A stretch of 8,483 nucleotides of DNA, taken from assembly GCA_937928175.1 (NCBI GenBank), contig CALFVP010000002.1, positions 1-8,483 of the forward strand, written 5' to 3'. Position 1 is the first letter of the stretch, and every line of letters begins with the position of its first letter. The notes beneath the pieces are model-generated. The model worked only from the letters and a program-made list of their open reading frames with translations. It searched no databases and was not told the origin of the DNA. The DNA is from an uncultured bacterium. Lineage in GTDB: Bacteria > Spirochaetota > Brevinematia > DTOW01. Positions 5,638 through 8,483 of this stretch are shown in pieces. The translations under genes and the position numbers were made by a program.

Positions 5638-7119
5638 ATGAAGTTATCAAACATTTTAACACTAATAGAAAACTACATCATCTCAAAAAGAATTGTAGAG
5701 GATACAGATATAAAAAGTATATCAGAAAACTCAGAAGACTATTTTATAGACAAAAACACCCTTTTTTTTGCAATTGAGGGATCAAAAGTTGATGCAACGA
5801 AGTTTATACCCGAACTTATAAGTAAAGGATGTAAAACGTTTATAACGAATAAAAACGTAGATTATGAAAAGGTAAACGTAATAGTTGTAAACAACGTAAG
5901 AAGGGTAGAAGCTATAGTGGCAAAAAACTTTTTTAGAAAACCCGATGAAAAGATAAAGGTAATTGGAGTTACAGGAACAAAAGGAAAAACAACAATATCT
6001 TACATGGTATTCAATGCATTGCAAGGGATAGGAATGAAAGGAGGATTGATAGGAACAATTGAATATAGGATAAACGATTCATCAATAGTTGCTGAAAACA
6101 CAACACCTGGTCCCCTACACCTTTACACATTCTTAAACGATATAGTTAATAATTCTGGAGAATTCGTATCAATGGAAGTATCTTCACATGGTTTAGAAAC
6201 TGATAGAGTTTACGGAATAAAGTTTGATGTTGGAATATTTACAAATCTTTCACGAGAACACCTTGATTTCCATCAAACAATGGAAAACTACTTTAACGCA
6301 AAAATGAAATTACTCTACCAAATCAAAGAACTAAACCCAAACGGTAAAATTGTAATAAACATCGATACAGAATGGGGAGAAAAAGCTCACAAAATATCAA
6401 AAGAAATTAACCTAGAAGCTATAACATGCTCTCTAACAAAAAAAGCAGATATAGTAGCTAAAGATATAACTATATCACTAGATGGAAATAGATTCATAGT
6501 AGAATACCAAGGAAAAGAGTATAAATTCCACACAAAAATGGTGGGATTACATAACGTATACAATGCTATGTGTGCTTTAGGAGCAGTGTTGACCTTAAGA
6601 CAAGACAAAATAGAAGAAATTATAAAACACATAAGTCAGACCACTGTAAAAGGTAGGTTTGAAATACTGAAAAGCAATAGAGGATTTTTTGTTGTTATAG
6701 ACTACGCTCATACTCCAGATTCATTAGAAAAAACGCTAGAAACTGGTAAATCTTTCTCTCCAGAAAAACTTACCGTTGTATTTGGTGCTGGAGGAGATAG
6801 AGACAAAGGTAAAAGACCACTTATGGGAGAAGTAGCATCGAGAATAGCAGATAAAGTAATAATAACAAGTGATAACCCAAGAACAGAAAACCCTTACAGT
6901 ATAATCTCAGACATACTAAACGGCATACCTGATGAAAGAAAAAACAAAATAAAAGTTATAGAAAACAGAAAGGAAGCAATAAAAACAGCTTTAAAAGAAG
7001 CAATAAAAGGAGAGATAATAATAATTGCAGGTAAAGGACACGAAGAATACCAAATAATAGGTAGCGAAAAAATACCATTCTCCGATAAAGAAGAAGTAAC
7101 AAAAAGTGAATACTTTTAG
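5638..7119 (+). CDS. murE: UDP-N-acetylmuramoyl-L-alanyl-D-glutamate--2,6-diaminopimelate ligase
   Basis: 493 residues, full length. This cytoplasmic Mur ligase adds the third stem-peptide residue to UDP-MurNAc-L-Ala-D-Glu using ATP. The ATP P-loop GVTGTKGKTT is at 110-119, the UDP-MurNAc-binding TTPGPL at 155-160 and SSHGL at 182-186. The Lys expected to be carbamylated is K222 (YFNAKMKL). The HTPDSLEK segment starts at H358. The C-terminal domain has DNPRTENP (412-419) and GKGHE (465-469). DNPR with the downstream GKGHE is the meso-diaminopimelate signature, whereas Lys-adding enzymes usually differ there. The ATG at 5638 has no Shine-Dalgarno and lies just after a -10-like box, suggesting leaderless translation; the N-terminal alignment still fits. 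The stop overlaps the convergent NfeD gene by 4 bases. Divergent asd supplies its amino-acid pathway. Confidence 0.95.
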   Translation: MKLSNILTLIENYIISKRIVEDTDIKSISENSEDYFIDKNTLFFAIEGSKVDATKFIPELISKGCKTFITNKNVDYEKVNVIVVNNVRRVEAIVAKNFFRKPDEKIKVIGVTGTKGKTTISYMVFNALQGIGMKGGLIGTIEYRINDSSIVAENTTPGPLHLYTFLNDIVNNSGEFVSMEVSSHGLETDRVYGIKFDVGIFTNLSREHLDFHQTMENYFNAKMKLLYQIKELNPNGKIVINIDTEWGEKAHKISKEINLEAITCSLTKKADIVAKDITISLDGNRFIVEYQGKEYKFHTKMVGLHNVYNAMCALGAVLTLRQDKIEEIIKHISQTTVKGRFEILKSNRGFFVVIDYAHTPDSLEKTLETGKSFSPEKLTVVFGAGGDRDKGKRPLMGEVASRIADKVIITSDNPRTENPYSIISDILNGIPDERKNKIKVIENRKEAIKTALKEAIKGEIIIIAGKGHEEYQIIGSEKIPFSDKEEVTKSEYF

Positions 7120-7640
7120 ATCTTTCTAACTATAAGTTTTATACCATCAATACCAACAACTTCAACTCTTTCACCAACTTCAATACTTTCATCTTTTTTT
7201 TCAGATATGGCATTCCAATCGAATATACCGTTAATAGGAACATCTAGTTTTACCTTTCCCATTTTGCTACCCACTATAGGTTGAATAATCTCTCCTTTAA
7301 TCCCAATATACTTAAAAACAGGATCTTCATTTTTAGAAACCTTACCTTTCTTTTGATAAAAGTAAGTAAAAACAAAAACTAAAGATAACACTAACCATGC
7401 TATAATTTGAACCTCAAGTGTCTTTAAAAGAAACAGAGTTAAAACGGAAACAAATATAGCAGAAACACCAAACCAAAACAAAATAAACCCCGGCAAAACA
7501 ATCTCAAGAATCAAAAACAGAGTACCAATTGAGGCCCATATCCAATACTCAAGCCCAGGTGTACCCCCTATAACCCTCTCTATAGAGTTAGTGTAAGCTA
7601 AGTTAGTACTTACAACAGCAAGATCAAAAACACTCTCCAT
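7116..7640 (-). CDS. NfeD-like membrane protein (short form, three membrane segments plus OB-fold)
   Basis: 174 residues. Transmembrane segments lie near 33-53 (IWASIGTLFLILEIVLPGF), 56-72 and 75-96. A C-terminal NfeD-type OB-fold follows at about 110-174 (IGIKGEIIQPIVGSKMGKVKLD ... GERVEVVGIDGIKLIVRK). The pattern LEIVLPGF in the first helix is characteristic. Short NfeD proteins usually pair with an SPFH/stomatin-type membrane-organising protein; none is visible here. The N-terminus carries about 30 residues before the first helix, longer than many homologues. No alternative ATG, GTG or TTG lies in frame closer to the helix, and a promoter sits exactly 7 bases before this ATG. There is no Shine-Dalgarno, so the transcript is probably leaderless. 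It overlaps murE by 4 bases tail to tail. Confidence 0.85.
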   Translation of the reverse strand: MESVFDLAVVSTNLAYTNSIERVIGGTPGLEYWIWASIGTLFLILEIVLPGFILFWFGVSAIFVSVLTLFLLKTLEVQIIAWLVLSLVFVFTYFYQKKGKVSKNEDPVFKYIGIKGEIIQPIVGSKMGKVKLDVPINGIFDWNAISEKKDESIEVGERVEVVGIDGIKLIVRKI

Positions 7641-7647
7641 AAAACAA

Positions 7648-7677
7648 ATTGTAAACTAACTTACATAACCTTTTCAA
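7648..7677 (-). promoter_or_regulatory. Promoter of the NfeD gene (leaderless geometry)
   Basis: Minus strand: -35 TTGAAA (7677-7672), 18-base spacer, -10 TACAAT (7653-7648), then 7 bases (TTGTTTT) to the ATG at 7640. Transcription would start at or within a base of the initiation codon. Confidence 0.65.
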
Positions 7678-7703
7678 GAATTTTACGAAACTACCTCAAA
7701 ACT

Positions 7704-7733
7704 TTGAAAGTAAACAACGCAAAGAAATAAAAT
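7704..7733 (+). promoter_or_regulatory. Promoter of the M20 peptidase gene (leaderless geometry)
   Basis: -35 TTGAAA (7704-7709), 18-base spacer, -10 TAAAAT (7728-7733), then 7 bases (TCTCTCA) to the ATG at 7741. The layout is identical to the divergent NfeD promoter, with no Shine-Dalgarno. Confidence 0.65.
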
Positions 7734-7740
7734 TCTCTCA

Positions 7741-8483
7741 ATGGATACAAGAAGGATAATAAATACCTTTATTGAACTAGTAAAGATAGATAGTCCATCA
7801 CTTATGGAAGATTTCGTTTTTGAATACCTTTCGAAAAAATTCAGAGAACTAAAAGTAATATCCGAAATACAGGTAAACGGTGAGATAAAAAACATGATAG
7901 CATTTATAGAAGGAAACGATAAGACAAAAGATCCTATATTCTTTTGCGCTCATGCTGATACGGTAGAACCTGGAAAAAATATAACTCCTCTGATAGACGA
8001 AGAAAACGGAATAATAAAATCTGATGGTAAAACCATACTAGGTGCAGACAACAAAGCTGGAATAAGTGCCATGCTTGAGTTAGTTTACCACATAAGAGAA
8101 GAAAAAAATTCAAAATTTGGAGATATATACCTAGTGATAACTTCTGCTGAAGAGATAGGATTAGTTGGTGCTAAGGCTTTAGATGTTTCTAAAATAAATG
8201 CAAAGTATGGATACTGTTTAGATTCTCACGGAGACGTTGGAACAGCAGTAATAAAAGGAGCAACTCACTACAGATTCAAAGTTGAGTGTATCGGTAAATC
8301 ATCACATGCAGGAATAGAACCAGAAAAAGGAATAAACGCCATAAAAATGGCAGCGTACATGATAGATAGATTACCATCAGGAATAATAGACGATGAAACA
8401 GTAATGAACATAGGTGAAATAAGGGGAGGTAAAGCAACAAACATCGTACCAGATAGTACAGTATTCGAAGGAGAAATAAGAAG
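7741..8483 (+). CDS. M20 family metallopeptidase, PepT-like (N-terminal 247 residues; runs off the window)
   Basis: Open from the ATG at 7741 to the right edge (247 codons plus 2 bases). The dizinc M20 pattern is clear: HADTV (71-75; metal His71 and catalytic-site Asp73), GADNKAG (101-107; bridging Asp103), EEIGLVGA (137-144; catalytic Glu137 and metal Glu138) and Asp161 in LDSHG. The lid domain begins near 165 with IKGATHYRFKVE. It holds SSHAG (187-191, with His189) and GGKATNIVP (229-237 region). This order matches the PepT-like M20 group (tripeptidase-T relatives that lack proven tripeptidase activity). The last metal His lies beyond the edge. It is probably a cytoplasmic aminopeptidase or amidohydrolase; substrate unknown. 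It starts without a Shine-Dalgarno, behind a promoter positioned for a leaderless message, and is divergent from the NfeD gene. Confidence 0.9.
   Translation, partial: MDTRRIINTFIELVKIDSPSLMEDFVFEYLSKKFRELKVISEIQVNGEIKNMIAFIEGNDKTKDPIFFCAHADTVEPGKNITPLIDEENGIIKSDGKTILGADNKAGISAMLELVYHIREEKNSKFGDIYLVITSAEEIGLVGAKALDVSKINAKYGYCLDSHGDVGTAVIKGATHYRFKVECIGKSSHAGIEPEKGINAIKMAAYMIDRLPSGIIDDETVMNIGEIRGGKATNIVPDSTVFEGEIR

Noticed and set aside
5782..6632. Minus-strand open frames at 5782-6024 and 6387-6632
   Set aside because: They are antisense to murE; the translations are low-complexity, rich in Tyr/Phe/Ser, and typical of shadow frames in AT-rich DNA.
7551..7569. AGGGGGT inside the NfeD gene just before the conserved LEYWIW segment, as a possible true start
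   Set aside because: The next in-frame codons are ACA CCT GGG CTT. The nearby TTG is in another frame, so no usable start follows it.
7683..7895. Minus-strand open frame opposite the start of the M20 peptidase
   Set aside because: It is antisense to the conserved peptidase start and would also cover the intergenic promoters; nothing in its translation is recognisable.

Overview
The window is AT-rich chromosomal DNA from what looks like a diderm (outer-membrane) bacterium. It encodes a large, cysteine-free, beta-barrel-like secreted protein ending in Phe, a lipoprotein with a canonical lipobox, and a MurE ligase carrying the DNPR motif of meso-diaminopimelate-adding enzymes. AGA and ATA codons are frequent. 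The gene set resembles that of deep-branching, often thermophilic lineages (for example Brevinematales-type spirochaetes or Dictyoglomus-like bacteria), but I cannot fix the taxon from sequence alone. I see no mobile elements, CRISPR array, tRNA or rRNA.

Layout. Positions 1-129 (-) hold the start of a small lipoprotein gene, cut by the window edge. It lies 36 bases downstream of 166-3057 (-), a 963-residue envelope protein that joins an N-terminal glucodextranase-C/DOMON-like domain to a predicted outer-membrane barrel. That gene has its own near-consensus promoter, preceded by a cluster of short AGTTAT/ATAACT repeats. Further right on the minus strand are a McsA-like zinc-finger/UVR-motif protein (3223-3807), a YqaA-type DedA/VTT membrane protein (3866-4456, GTG start) and aspartate-semialdehyde dehydrogenase (4474-5496). 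The last two form a likely operon. MurE (5638-7119, +) is divergent from asd across a 141-base regulatory region. It converges on and overlaps by 4 bases an NfeD-like membrane protein (7116-7640, -). The NfeD gene is in turn divergent from a PepT-like M20 peptidase (7741 to the right edge, +).

How they fit together. Asd makes aspartate semialdehyde, the precursor of diaminopimelate, and MurE adds diaminopimelate to the peptidoglycan stem peptide, so their divergent pairing links supply and use. The envelope theme continues with the barrel protein, lipoprotein, DedA and NfeD genes. No intergenic stretch exceeds 300 bases.

The most distinctive signals are regulatory. Genes without a Shine-Dalgarno sequence (murE, nfeD, M20) each have a -10-like box ending 6-7 bases before ATG, which suggests leaderless transcripts. 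The other genes have G-rich ribosome-binding sites. The McsA-like gene carries a strong internal ribosome-binding site in its inter-domain linker.
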